In this document: one piece after another, positions 1 to 5,740 of the stretch | Numbering within the stretch: position 1 is the stretch's first letter | Layout: each line of letters begins with the position of its first letter | DNA from: Ruminococcus difficilis | GTDB taxonomy: Bacteria > Bacillota_A > Clostridia > Oscillospirales > Acutalibacteraceae | Assembly (NCBI RefSeq): GCF_016680995.1 | Contig: NZ_JAEQMG010000190.1 | Coordinates: 1-6,219, forward strand | DNA length: 6,219 nt | Direction of reading: 5' to 3' | Notes under the pieces: generated by a model | Database searches by the model: none | The model's input: only the letters and a program-made list of their open reading frames with translations | What the model was told of the DNA's origin: nothing | Position numbers and translations under genes: made by a program

Positions 1-1941
1 CACGACTTCAAGGGGACGCGCAAGATCACCAAGTTCGAAGCGACTCCCTATAAGGGCGGTCTGTTCAACCTGTTCACCCGCTACAACTACCGCTGTTATT
101 ACACCGAGACCTGTAAGGATTGCCAAGGTGTGCGTCAAGGCTACTTTGATTATCCTATTATCGACGTCGAGCGTTGGGCGGACTACAGAGCTGCCTTTGA
201 ATCCATCGTAAAAATGAACCCTGAGCAACTGCAGAGCTTCAGCGATCAGGATTATCTGGAGGGTTACAAGTACTACCTGCTGATTCCATCGTGGTATCTC
301 AGTCCTCTCTATGAGGCTACCGGAACGAATGAGATGAACTTTGCCAACCTGCAGTCCGGTTGGCTGACCAAGCTGACGAACACCGATGAAGCCGGAAGCT
401 GTAAAATGTTTGACAAAAACGGCAAGGAGATAGCAAGCTATAAGCCGAAAGATAACAAGAACTCCTCTTCTGTAGGCGCGAACGGCAGCGAAGGCGAGGA
501 TGAAGGTATTTCCGAGGACGAGCTCGAAACATGGCGCTTCACCGAGGACGACGGCGCTGTGGTCGCGCTCAGCACCGACTACCTGATGTCGCTCGATGAC
601 GGTGAGTACAGCTATACCGCCTGCTTCTCTAATGAGAACGGGGATGGAGCGGCGATCACGATGGTATTCAACATCGTGAGCGATGAGCACGGCAAGAAAG
701 TGACGAATCTCCATCCGCTTGGAACGATGGTAAACGCCGACGGCGGTATCGTCAGCATGAACCTTTCCGATCAGTATGTTCCGTATACCGGCGAGCCGAT
801 TACCCCGCCCGCCGTTACCCTGACGAGCGAGATGGGCGTCGAGTATGCCGAGGGCGAGGACTACACCCTGACCTATTATCAGGTTGTTGAAGATGAGGAC
901 GGCGAGGCGGTTGAAGTCGAGATCGCGCCTGAGAATATCAAGGACATCGGAACCTATAACGTTGTCGCCAACCCGACCCGCAACGGTGTGCTCTCCGGCT
1001 CGGCATGGGCGCAGTTTGTCGTTATCGACGAAGCCGACTGCCCGCACGATTGGGAAACCCTATCCAACGAGGACGGTCACTGGCAGCATTGCACCATCTG
1101 CGGCGCTTCCACCCGTATTCTGTGGCACGAGGACGGCGAAAGAAAGTGCGAGGTCAAACGCGTGGCAATTCCCGTTGACGGCGGCGAGGATACCAACGCT
1201 CTGCTCGTCACGGCATATAACGAGTGCCCGGTCTGCGGCTATCACACTCCCGAAAAAGCATATAATTACAGCTACACCTATCCCGAACAGAATTACCGCC
1301 TTGCCACCCTGCGCAACGCCGAAATTAACACATCCGCAAACGCGATTTATATGAAGGGCGACGTTGCAAAGGACGATCAGGTGTTCTGGGACGGCGCTTT
1401 GCTGACAAAGCCCACCGAAATCATCGGTGGCAAGCCTGCTGACTACAACAAGGACGAGGGCATGATCCTGACCTTTACCGACGATTTCCTTGCGACCGTC
1501 GCGGACGGCAATCATGAGCTGACGGTCTGCAATGGCGACGAGTTTACCGTAATGACGGTTACCGTGGAAAATCATCTTCTGGCCGCGCTTGCCGACAAGG
1601 CGCTTGACGATTACGAGGAAATGGATTTCTACGATTATTACGGGCTGCTTTCGGATTACCGCGACCGCGAGGTTGAGGTTATTTACGGAAATCTTGACGA
1701 AGCGCTGCCGCTTTTGGGAGATACAAACCAAGACGGAATTGTAACAATCAGCGATGTTACCGCAATTCAGCGTGTACTTGCGGAGCTTGAATCCTTTAGC
1801 GATTTACAAATGTTATTGGCAGATGCAAACCAAGACGGAGAAGTGAATATTACTGACGCCACTACCATTCAGAAATATCTTGCGGAATTTGATATTCCAT
1901 ATCCTATCGGCAAGCCGGTTGCATATGAGGTTGACGGATAA
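1..1941 (+). CDS. Dockerin-containing secreted multidomain protein (5' end outside the window)
   Basis: The reading frame is open from base 1 (HDFKGTRKITKF...) to TAA at 1939-1941, so at least 646 residues are present and the true start and any signal peptide lie upstream. An internal GTG at 130 is not a credible start. Visible order, in window residues: a Cys-containing N-terminal part (TETCKDCQG, about 37-45); an X2/Ig-like beta module at about 178-226 (LSTDYLMSLDDGEYSYT); an Ig-like repeat at about 259-343 opening with YTGEPITPP and closing with IGTYNVVA...FVV; a Cys-rich stretch with CxxC pairs C364/C367 and C409/C412 (HWQHCTICG, ECPVCGYH); a second X2-like module at about 461-522 (LTFTDDFLATVADGNHELTV); and a C-terminal type I dockerin at about 571-632. 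The dockerin has two calcium-binding repeats, DTNQDGIVTISD and DANQDGEVNITD, each followed by a helix with IQR/IQK. By family knowledge a dockerin docks to a cohesin on a cell-surface scaffoldin. I see no catalytic domain in this part, so the enzymatic or structural role is unknown. Confidence 0.88.
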   Translation, partial: HDFKGTRKITKFEATPYKGGLFNLFTRYNYRCYYTETCKDCQGVRQGYFDYPIIDVERWADYRAAFESIVKMNPEQLQSFSDQDYLEGYKYYLLIPSWYLSPLYEATGTNEMNFANLQSGWLTKLTNTDEAGSCKMFDKNGKEIASYKPKDNKNSSSVGANGSEGEDEGISEDELETWRFTEDDGAVVALSTDYLMSLDDGEYSYTACFSNENGDGAAITMVFNIVSDEHGKKVTNLHPLGTMVNADGGIVSMNLSDQYVPYTGEPITPPAVTLTSEMGVEYAEGEDYTLTYYQVVEDEDGEAVEVEIAPENIKDIGTYNVVANPTRNGVLSGSAWAQFVVIDEADCPHDWETLSNEDGHWQHCTICGASTRILWHEDGERKCEVKRVAIPVDGGEDTNALLVTAYNECPVCGYHTPEKAYNYSYTYPEQNYRLATLRNAEINTSANAIYMKGDVAKDDQVFWDGALLTKPTEIIGGKPADYNKDEGMILTFTDDFLATVADGNHELTVCNGDEFTVMTVTVENHLLAALADKALDDYEEMDFYDYYGLLSDYRDREVEVIYGNLDEALPLLGDTNQDGIVTISDVTAIQRVLAELESFSDLQMLLADANQDGEVNITDATTIQKYLAEFDIPYPIGKPVAYEVDG

Positions 1942-1964
1942 ATAATTACAACAGAGGATTTGAA

Positions 1965-2414
1965 ATGAAAAAAGTCAGTATCTTAACATTTGCAATTTGC
2001 CTTTCGTGCGTTGTGTTGGCAGGCTGCAGCGGCGAAAACAGCAGCAAAACGGAGTCCGCTTCAAGCCAAAGCAGCGAAACGACTGAGGCGGGTGAAACAA
2101 AAATGCCGGATACTACGGCGGCAATCGAAAGCACCACAGCGGCGGAAACAACCGAGAGCAACGGCAGCTCATCCCTTGTCGGTTCGTGGGAGTATGCGGA
2201 CGGCGGCTTTACATATACGTTCAATGCGAACGGCACGGGAACATACGACGAATACGGTTCGGTGATGAACTTTACCTATACCGACAACGGCGCATCCATT
2301 GAATTTACATACGAGGATGTTGACGCTCCGACTGTTCTTGAATATACCATTGACGGCGACACGCTGATTATGAAAGACAGCTTCGGCTCGGACGTGACAT
2401 ACATCAAAAAATAA
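1965..2414 (+). CDS. Small lipoprotein with Ser/Thr/Glu-rich linker and lipocalin-like beta domain
   Basis: The product has 149 residues. The N-terminus MKKVSILTFAICLSCVVLAG is a short charged region plus hydrophobic core ending in the lipobox LAGC, so Cys21 should be lipidated and the protein anchored outside the membrane. Residues 22-70 form a low-complexity Ser/Thr/Glu linker. Residues 71-149 form a compact beta-rich domain starting LVGSWEYADGG and containing TYTFNANGTGTYDEYG and IDGDTLIMKD. That pattern resembles small lipocalin-like DUF5640-type domains of Clostridia; this assignment is from memory and tentative. The start is supported by AGAGGA at 1953-1958, six bases before ATG. It lies 23 bp after the dockerin gene with no visible terminator or promoter between, so cotranscription is likely. 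Ligand and role are unknown. Confidence 0.82.
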   Translation: MKKVSILTFAICLSCVVLAGCSGENSSKTESASSQSSETTEAGETKMPDTTAAIESTTAAETTESNGSSSLVGSWEYADGGFTYTFNANGTGTYDEYGSVMNFTYTDNGASIEFTYEDVDAPTVLEYTIDGDTLIMKDSFGSDVTYIKK

Positions 2415-2430
2415 TCCTTTCCCCAAAACA

Positions 2431-2463
2431 AGCACCCCGGCGGAGAAATTCCGTCGGGGTGTT
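2431..2463. terminator. Bidirectional Rho-independent terminator between convergent genes
   Basis: The arms 2431-2443 and 2451-2463 form a 13-bp stem, with G-U wobbles at 2441/2454 (on the minus-strand RNA an A-C mismatch) and 2432/2462, around the 7-base loop AGAAATT. The core is CACCCCGGCGG. On the plus strand a T-rich stretch (GTTAATTTTGTTG) follows. On the minus strand the stem is followed by CTTGTTTTGG. It closes both the lipoprotein unit and the convergent membrane-protein operon. Confidence 0.85.
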
Positions 2464-2478
2464 GTGTTAATTTTGTTG

Positions 2479-3354
2479 TCAGAAGAAGAATCCCGGGCAG
2501 AGGAACAGTGCGTCAAACGCGAGCAGCGCCGCCGCGAAAACCCACAGCACAAGCTTTCTTTCCACGCAGGGAGAGAAGAAATAGACATTCTGCTTTCGAG
2601 GTTTTACCATGTGGGCGACGAACATATAGCCCCAGAAAAAGCCTATCATCCCGAAGATATTGATGATCGGGCTGATAATCAGAAAACTGTTGATATTATC
2701 CTTAGCGACAGGTCCGTTCAGCTCAACGAGCGTGAATACAACAGCGTTAACAAGATACGGAAACAGATAAATCGCCGAGGCAACTCTGTTTCGCTCCTTT
2801 TTGTCGTTATTGTCGCGGATGAAGTGGAACGCCTGACGGTACGCGATAAAGAACACGAACAGTATTCCTATGCAGCCGATCATCAGCATAATGATTCTCA
2901 GCGCCAAATTGCCGCCGAAATTCTCAAAGACCTTTGCCCAGTCGCCCTGCTGAATGCCCGGATCGGGGTTGGGATCATACAAAAAGAAATCTCTGAGGAA
3001 GTAACCAAAGCCCATGCTGAAATGCATCATTGTTGTCATAAGCACAAGCGGTCTGCTCAACGGTCCGAGCTTAAACTTTTTGAGGACGATCAGCAGGATA
3101 AAGCCAATGGCGATGTTCATTAGCGCCGCCGAGCCGGTATACATCACCTTCCAGAAAACGGAGTCGATGCCGACGGTCGGGTCGACGGTGCCGGCACAGC
3201 CGAAGGCAAGCACTATCGGTTTAGCGCCCGCGATCATCTGCGTAATCAGGTGTGTCGCCTCGTGCACCGGCGCGGTCAGGTTCATCGCGATAATACCCAG
3301 CGCGATGCAGTTGAGAATCATAAAGAGCCTGCTGCCCTTTTTAGTGTCAGTCAT
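2479..3354 (-). CDS. Polytopic membrane protein with HExxH motif (putative M50-like zinc metallopeptidase)
   Basis: The product has 291 residues and about six to seven hydrophobic segments, near 10-28, 69-91, 105-121, 152-171, 194-211, 224-248 and 268-286. The zincin motif HEATH is at residues 31-35, at the end of the first membrane segment. The sequence YTGSAALMN follows at 72-80, reminiscent of the GPxAN helix of site-2-type proteases. A loop with DPNPDPGIQQGDW (127-139) offers Asp residues that could supply a third metal ligand. By family knowledge such proteins cut substrates within or near the membrane; the substrate here is unknown. The canonical M50 NPDG motif is not evident, so a DUF3267-like or other zincin-like family is an alternative, as is a non-catalytic transporter-like protein. 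The start is ATG at 3352-3354 with GAGGTG just upstream. The stop of the preceding gene lies 9 bp before the start, so the two are translated from one operon. Confidence 0.7.
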   Translation of the reverse strand: MTDTKKGSRLFMILNCIALGIIAMNLTAPVHEATHLITQMIAGAKPIVLAFGCAGTVDPTVGIDSVFWKVMYTGSAALMNIAIGFILLIVLKKFKLGPLSRPLVLMTTMMHFSMGFGYFLRDFFLYDPNPDPGIQQGDWAKVFENFGGNLALRIIMLMIGCIGILFVFFIAYRQAFHFIRDNNDKKERNRVASAIYLFPYLVNAVVFTLVELNGPVAKDNINSFLIISPIINIFGMIGFFWGYMFVAHMVKPRKQNVYFFSPCVERKLVLWVFAAALLAFDALFLCPGFFF

Positions 3355-3363
3355 TTTGTCACC

Positions 3364-3549
3364 TCATTTTTTGCCGTTCTTTTTCAGTCCCGCAATGACA
3401 ATCGACAAAATCGCCATCAGGCAGCCGCCGATAAACACCGCAATCCAACTGATGCCCCATGCGTCACCGAGCATTCCCCAGATTACCATAACCGCTACGG
3501 AAATAATGGCGATAATCGGATACAACAAACCTAACATTTTCGTGTTCAT
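3364..3549 (-). CDS. Small two-helix membrane protein
   Basis: The product has 61 residues. Two hydrophobic helices, about residues 5-24 and 32-54, are separated by a short GDAWG turn, and the tail LKKNGKK is basic and probably cytoplasmic. I do not recognise a family. The ATG at 3547-3549 is chosen because a strong AGGAGG lies six bases upstream. An in-frame GTG two codons earlier (3553-3555) directly abuts that site with no spacing and is unlikely to be used. It is the first gene after the promoter at 3588-3616 and its stop is 9 bp from the next ATG. It could be a partner or regulator of the downstream HEATH membrane protein, but that is inference from position only. Confidence 0.75.
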   Translation of the reverse strand: MNTKMLGLLYPIIAIISVAVMVIWGMLGDAWGISWIAVFIGGCLMAILSIVIAGLKKNGKK

Positions 3550-3587
3550 AAACACCCTCCTTCCCTTTTTATTTTCTCAATAAAATT

Positions 3588-3616
3588 ATTATACGATATA
3601 TATTTTTTTGTTTCAA
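3588..3616 (-). promoter_or_regulatory. Sigma-A-type promoter of the membrane-protein operon
   Basis: Read on the minus strand: TTGAAA (3611-3616), a 17-base AT-rich spacer, then TATAAT (3588-3593). This is near-consensus. Transcription would start around 3581 and the first ATG follows at 3549. Confidence 0.8.
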
Positions 3617-3695
3617 TAGTTTTGGAACAAGCGGTATCAAATTAGGTCTGAACGGTTTTGGCGACATATCCACATTTGCCAACAGCAGACGACCT

Positions 3696-3726
3696 TTTTT
3701 ACTATACACGTAGTGTATAGTAAAAA
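3696..3726. repeat. Perfect 14-bp-arm inverted repeat with 3-base centre (operator-like)
   Basis: The arm TTTTTACTATACAC (3696-3709) is exactly complementary to GTGTATAGTAAAAA (3713-3726), separated by GTA. The run of T is on the 5' side and the run of A on the 3' side of the stem on both strands, so it is not a Rho-independent terminator. A dimeric-repressor operator (GntR or PadR style spacing) fits better. The rest of the spacer 3617-3837 holds only the element and weak promoter listed below; I see no gene in it. Confidence 0.75.
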
Positions 3727-3741
3727 CTGAGCAAGAGTGTA

Positions 3742-3772
3742 TTCAAAATTTGCGACGCTAAAACAAAGATAA
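3742..3772 (+). repeat. Conserved promoter-proximal element, copy A
   Basis: It contains TTCAAAATTTG followed by CGACGC and TAAAACAAAG. Nearly the same series occurs at 4765-4795 in the same orientation, again just upstream of a promoter. The core CAAA-A-TTTG is a short dyad. It may be a shared regulator or RNA-polymerase upstream site. Confidence 0.65.
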
Positions 3773-3785
3773 CTCAAAAAAGTTC

Positions 3786-3813
3786 TGGACTTTTTCTTTT
3801 TCTGTGGTATCCT
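3786..3813 (+). promoter_or_regulatory. Probable weak promoter of the DUF6809-like gene
   Basis: TGGACT (3786-3791), a 16-base T-rich spacer, and TATCCT (3808-3813) preceded by TGG, which gives an extended -10. Each hexamer matches consensus at four of six positions. Its placement relative to the upstream element mimics the stronger promoter at 4804-4831. If used, the leader is very short. Confidence 0.45.
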
Positions 3814-3837
3814 GTTGTGCTTGAAGGAGGTATCGGC

Positions 3838-4107
3838 ATGGATACTATCAGAGAACTGTTCTACGGAAACATTCATCCGTATGAGCGTGACATTCCCAAA
3901 GACAGCGAAGGTGACAGGCTAAACAAACTGATAACCAGACATGAAGCCGCACTCAAATCGACGCTCAACGAGCACGAAGCGGAGATTCTGGAAAAGCTCA
4001 AGGATGCACTGACAGATCAAAGCAGTCTATGTGAGTGCGAGGGATTTATCAACGGCTTTCGGATAGGCGTCAGATTGATGACGGAATCATTTTACACCGG
4101 AGAATAA
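3838..4107 (+). CDS. DUF6809-like small soluble protein
   Basis: The product has 89 residues, MDTIRELFYGNIHP... to ...RLMTESFYTGE. The N-terminal IRELFYGNIHPYE and the C-terminal FINGFRIGVRLMTES (70-84) match my memory of the DUF6809 family, which is frequent in clostridial accessory regions. The middle (about 25-60) is charged and probably a helical hairpin (RHEAALKSTLNEHEAEILEKLK). There is no signal peptide or membrane segment. The start at 3838 is set by AAGGAGG at 3824-3830 with 7-base spacing. A TTG/GTG farther upstream in frame would place the start on top of this site. No biochemical function is known to me. It is convergent with the next gene and shares a terminator with it. Confidence 0.8.
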   Translation: MDTIRELFYGNIHPYERDIPKDSEGDRLNKLITRHEAALKSTLNEHEAEILEKLKDALTDQSSLCECEGFINGFRIGVRLMTESFYTGE

Positions 4108-4112
4108 GAAAA

Positions 4113-4141
4113 GCCCGGCAGTACTCTATACGCTGTCGGGC
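4113..4141. terminator. Bidirectional Rho-independent terminator
   Basis: GCCCGGCAG (4113-4121) pairs with CTGTCGGGC (4133-4141), 9 bp with one G-U (A-C on the minus-strand RNA), around an 11-base loop. The plus strand continues ATTTTCG; the minus strand continues TTTTCTTATTC, the better U-tract. It ends both the DUF6809-like gene and the convergent DUF6512-like gene. Confidence 0.8.
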
Positions 4142-4152
4142 ATTTTCGCAAT

Positions 4153-4686
4153 TTATAATTTTTGTAGACCATATAATCCTGTCAGCGGATTTTGAAAGAC
4201 CGGGATTTTGGGCGTAATAAAGGTGAACAAAATAAACAGCACACCGATAAAGTAAATGACAGCAAAGGGAATCCAATGAAATCTGCAATGCAAGCTGTCC
4301 TGTTTGAAAAGCAGTGTTTCCAAAATAAAAACAATTGCTGCTGAGAGAAAGAAAATTGTCATGTTAAGCCAATCGGGAGATTTTCCGAACGCTCCGTTGT
4401 AGGTGTAGAACAGCACGGGAATCAGCACGAGCCCGGTTATGATTCCAATCAGTTTTATACACCAAAATCTGTTGTATTCCCTGAAAAATCTGCTTTGTAT
4501 CAGCGCGAAAACAAACAGCGGGAAGTACATTAGCTTCATGTGCTCCCATATTGATTCATTGACAGCTGAAAACGGCGCGACCAATACGCTTTCTTTGGTA
4601 AGTCCATACAAAAAATGCAATATGGTTCCGCCGAGTACAGTCATTACAAATCCGGCAAATTGCCAGAGATATAGATTTCGTTTCAT
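4153..4686 (-). CDS. DUF6512-like integral membrane protein
   Basis: The product has 177 residues from the ATG at 4684-4686 (MKRNLYLWQF). About five hydrophobic segments are visible, near 8-27, 52-64, 78-95, 108-126 and 140-158. Polar residues conserved in what I remember as DUF6512 sit at the first segment's end and in the following loop: LHFLY (23-27) and VNESIWEHMKLMYFP (42-56), with H24, E44 and H49 as candidate functional or metal-binding residues. An upstream in-frame TTG at 4732-4734 would extend the protein by 16 polar residues but lies only 3 bp from a TATAAT, so it is rejected. The ribosome binding site before the ATG is weak (GGGCGTG). It is a stand-alone gene pointing away from the Fic module. 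Function is unknown. Confidence 0.75.
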   Translation of the reverse strand: MKRNLYLWQFAGFVMTVLGGTILHFLYGLTKESVLVAPFSAVNESIWEHMKLMYFPLFVFALIQSRFFREYNRFWCIKLIGIITGLVLIPVLFYTYNGAFGKSPDWLNMTIFFLSAAIVFILETLLFKQDSLHCRFHWIPFAVIYFIGVLFILFTFITPKIPVFQNPLTGLYGLQKL

Positions 4687-4736
4687 CGAGTTCACGCCCA
4701 AATTGTGTATTTCTAAATAATTATGCAGGAGCAAGT

Positions 4737-4742
4737 ATTATA
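4737..4742 (-). promoter_or_regulatory. Possible -10 box of the DUF6512-like gene
   Basis: Reading minus, TATAAT occurs about 50 bases before the ATG at 4686. At 16-18 bp spacing there is no good -35. The best match, TTGAAC inside copy B of the shared element, would need a 21-base spacer. An activator may be required, or the box may be chance in AT-rich DNA. Confidence 0.35.
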
Positions 4743-4764
4743 ATTCTAAAACCATCCCAAAGTG

Positions 4765-4795
4765 TTCAAAATTTGAGCCGCATAAAACAAAGAAA
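4765..4795 (+). repeat. Conserved promoter-proximal element, copy B
   Basis: TTCAAAATTTG, then GAGCCGC-type bases and ATAAAACAAAG, matching copy A at 3742-3772 with few differences and one indel. The core here is an 11-base dyad, TCAAA-A-TTTGA. It lies between the divergent DUF6512-like gene and the Fic module promoter, starting 39 bp before the latter's -35 (44 bp in copy A). Confidence 0.65.
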
Positions 4796-4803
4796 CCAAA
4801 TCC

Positions 4804-4831
4804 TTGACGAAAGCAATTTTTCGGGTATAAT
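4804..4831 (+). promoter_or_regulatory. Promoter of the Fic toxin-antitoxin operon
   Basis: TTGACG (4804-4809), a 16-base spacer, TATAAT (4826-4831). It is close to the sigma-A consensus, and a start near 4838 would leave a leader of about 25 bases before the antitoxin's TTG. I see no clear autoregulatory palindrome between the -10 and the start codon. Confidence 0.8.
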
Positions 4832-4862
4832 AGAGACAGATAGATTTGAGAGGTGATTGCTT

Positions 4863-5030
4863 TTGTGTACCAACAAAGAAGCTGTTGAGAATGCAGCTGC
4901 ATCTATTAAAATGGAGGGCTTTGCCGTCAGTGAACAGAGTAAGCAATGGTGCGAGCAGTTGTTGAATAACGAAATAACCTTTGAAGAGTATTTAGCGCGT
5001 GCGCTCAAACAAGTAGGAGTATCTGCATAA
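4863..5030 (+). CDS. VbhA-like Fic antitoxin (55 residues, TTG start)
   Basis: The frame ends in TAA at 5028-5030, overlapping the Fic ATG by one base. The TTG at 4863 is chosen because AGAGGTGA (4849-4856) precedes it by six bases; no in-frame ATG occurs before residue 17, which is inside the inhibitory motif. The product begins MCTNKEAVENAAASIKMEGF and ends ALKQVGVSA. S14-I-K-M-E18-G19 fits the class I Fic inhibitory motif [S/T]xxxE[G/N]. By family knowledge its Glu contacts an active-site Arg of Fic and prevents productive ATP binding. The C-terminal part NNEITFEEYLARAL resembles the helical end of VbhA-type antitoxins. Size, order and overlap with the toxin are typical of such modules. 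It is small enough to be missed by length-filtered gene callers. The exact start remains inferred. Confidence 0.85.
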   Translation: MCTNKEAVENAAASIKMEGFAVSEQSKQWCEQLLNNEITFEEYLARALKQVGVSA

Positions 5031-5629
5031 TGGCATATAGCGTAGATTCGATTAGTGACAATTGTTACGAAGGAACAACGTGTCTAATCAATAAATACAA
5101 TATCCGTGACGAATCCAAGCTGGCGGAATTAGAAGCGATGATTACTCTTGCGATAACATCCGAAATGGAACAAGTTGCTCTTAAAGACGGCTTCAATGAG
5201 AACGATTACAAGGCTATTCACAGGCAATTGTTTGATACGCTTTACACTTGGGCGGGAGAATACCGCACAATAGATATTTCTAAAAAGGGAACAGCGTTTG
5301 CAAAGCATGATGAAATCCCCGAATTGCTCATGAACTGCTTTAAGCGGTTGAAGGCTATGGACTTTTTCAGAGGTTTGCCGTTTGATGACTTTATAGATGA
5401 AATCGTGGATATCTATTGTACTACAAACTACATCCACCCGTTCAGAGAAGGAAACGGCAGAACGCAGCGTGTGTTTTTATCGCAGCTTATACACTATAAC
5501 GGATACGAAATTCATTTTTCAAAAATAGATACTGACGAATTAATGTTGGGAACGATTCATGCCGCGCATGGCGTAGTTGATTATCTTCGTGATATCTTTA
5601 AGGAACATATCAAACCCACTTTGCGATGA
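5030..5629 (+). CDS. fic: Fic-domain AMP-transferase toxin
   Basis: The product has 199 residues. The catalytic motif at 136-147 reads HPFREGNGRTQR, a perfect match to HxFx[D/E]GNGRxxR. H136 is the catalytic base, E140 the metal-binding acid, and R144/R147 handle the phosphates. Upstream, TWAGEYRTIDISKKGTAFA (73-91) forms the beta-hairpin flap that positions the target, and helices about 38-70 and 97-130 complete the Fic core. Family enzymes transfer AMP from ATP to a hydroxyl on a protein; bacterial toxins of this class have been shown to modify DNA gyrase and topoisomerase IV, but the target here is not known. No self-inhibitory [S/T]xxxE[G/N] helix is seen within the protein, consistent with control by the separate upstream antitoxin. 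It lacks winged-helix or secretion domains, so it is a compact intracellular toxin. TAGGAG (5014-5019) inside the antitoxin gene and the TAATG overlap suggest translational coupling. Confidence 0.93.
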   Translation: MAYSVDSISDNCYEGTTCLINKYNIRDESKLAELEAMITLAITSEMEQVALKDGFNENDYKAIHRQLFDTLYTWAGEYRTIDISKKGTAFAKHDEIPELLMNCFKRLKAMDFFRGLPFDDFIDEIVDIYCTTNYIHPFREGNGRTQRVFLSQLIHYNGYEIHFSKIDTDELMLGTIHAAHGVVDYLRDIFKEHIKPTLR

Positions 5630-5702
5630 AGTGAGTTTAGCGTCATTTTGTGTGCTGAAAATGCTGACGGGAGTTCTGACAAATTTATATTAAAAAAGCA
5701 AA

Positions 5703-5735
5703 CGCTGCACTTGACTTTATCGTTTAAGTGCAGCG
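5703..5735. terminator. Rho-independent terminator after the Fic operon
   Basis: CGCTGCACTTGA (5703-5714) pairs with TTAAGTGCAGCG (5724-5735), 12 bp with one G-U, around a 9-base loop. The plus strand continues CTTTTATC. Read on the minus strand it is followed by TTTGCTTTTTTA, so it may work in both directions. Confidence 0.82.
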
Positions 5736-5740
5736 CTTTT

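Noticed and set aside
1060..1731. 223-codon minus-strand and 156-codon plus-strand frames inside the dockerin gene
   Set aside because: They are shadow frames in GC-richer coding DNA; the dockerin frame carries clear domains throughout.
2464..3583. Long plus-strand open frames (219 and 189 codons) opposite the membrane operon
   Set aside because: They mirror the minus-strand membrane proteins, whose hydrophobic pattern, start sites and promoter are far better supported.
3696..3726. Palindrome considered as a terminator
   Set aside because: The stem is AT-rich and the T-run precedes the stem rather than following it on either strand.
3637..3876. 79-codon minus-strand open frame covering the palindrome and the DUF6809-like start
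   Set aside because: No ribosome binding site, overlaps regulatory DNA and a well-supported plus-strand gene start, and the sequence has no recognisable domain.
5638..5672. Possible hairpin GCGTCATTTT...AAAATGCTGACG after the Fic stop
   Set aside because: It needs a 3-base bulge and has no T-tract; the clear terminator lies further on at 5703-5735.
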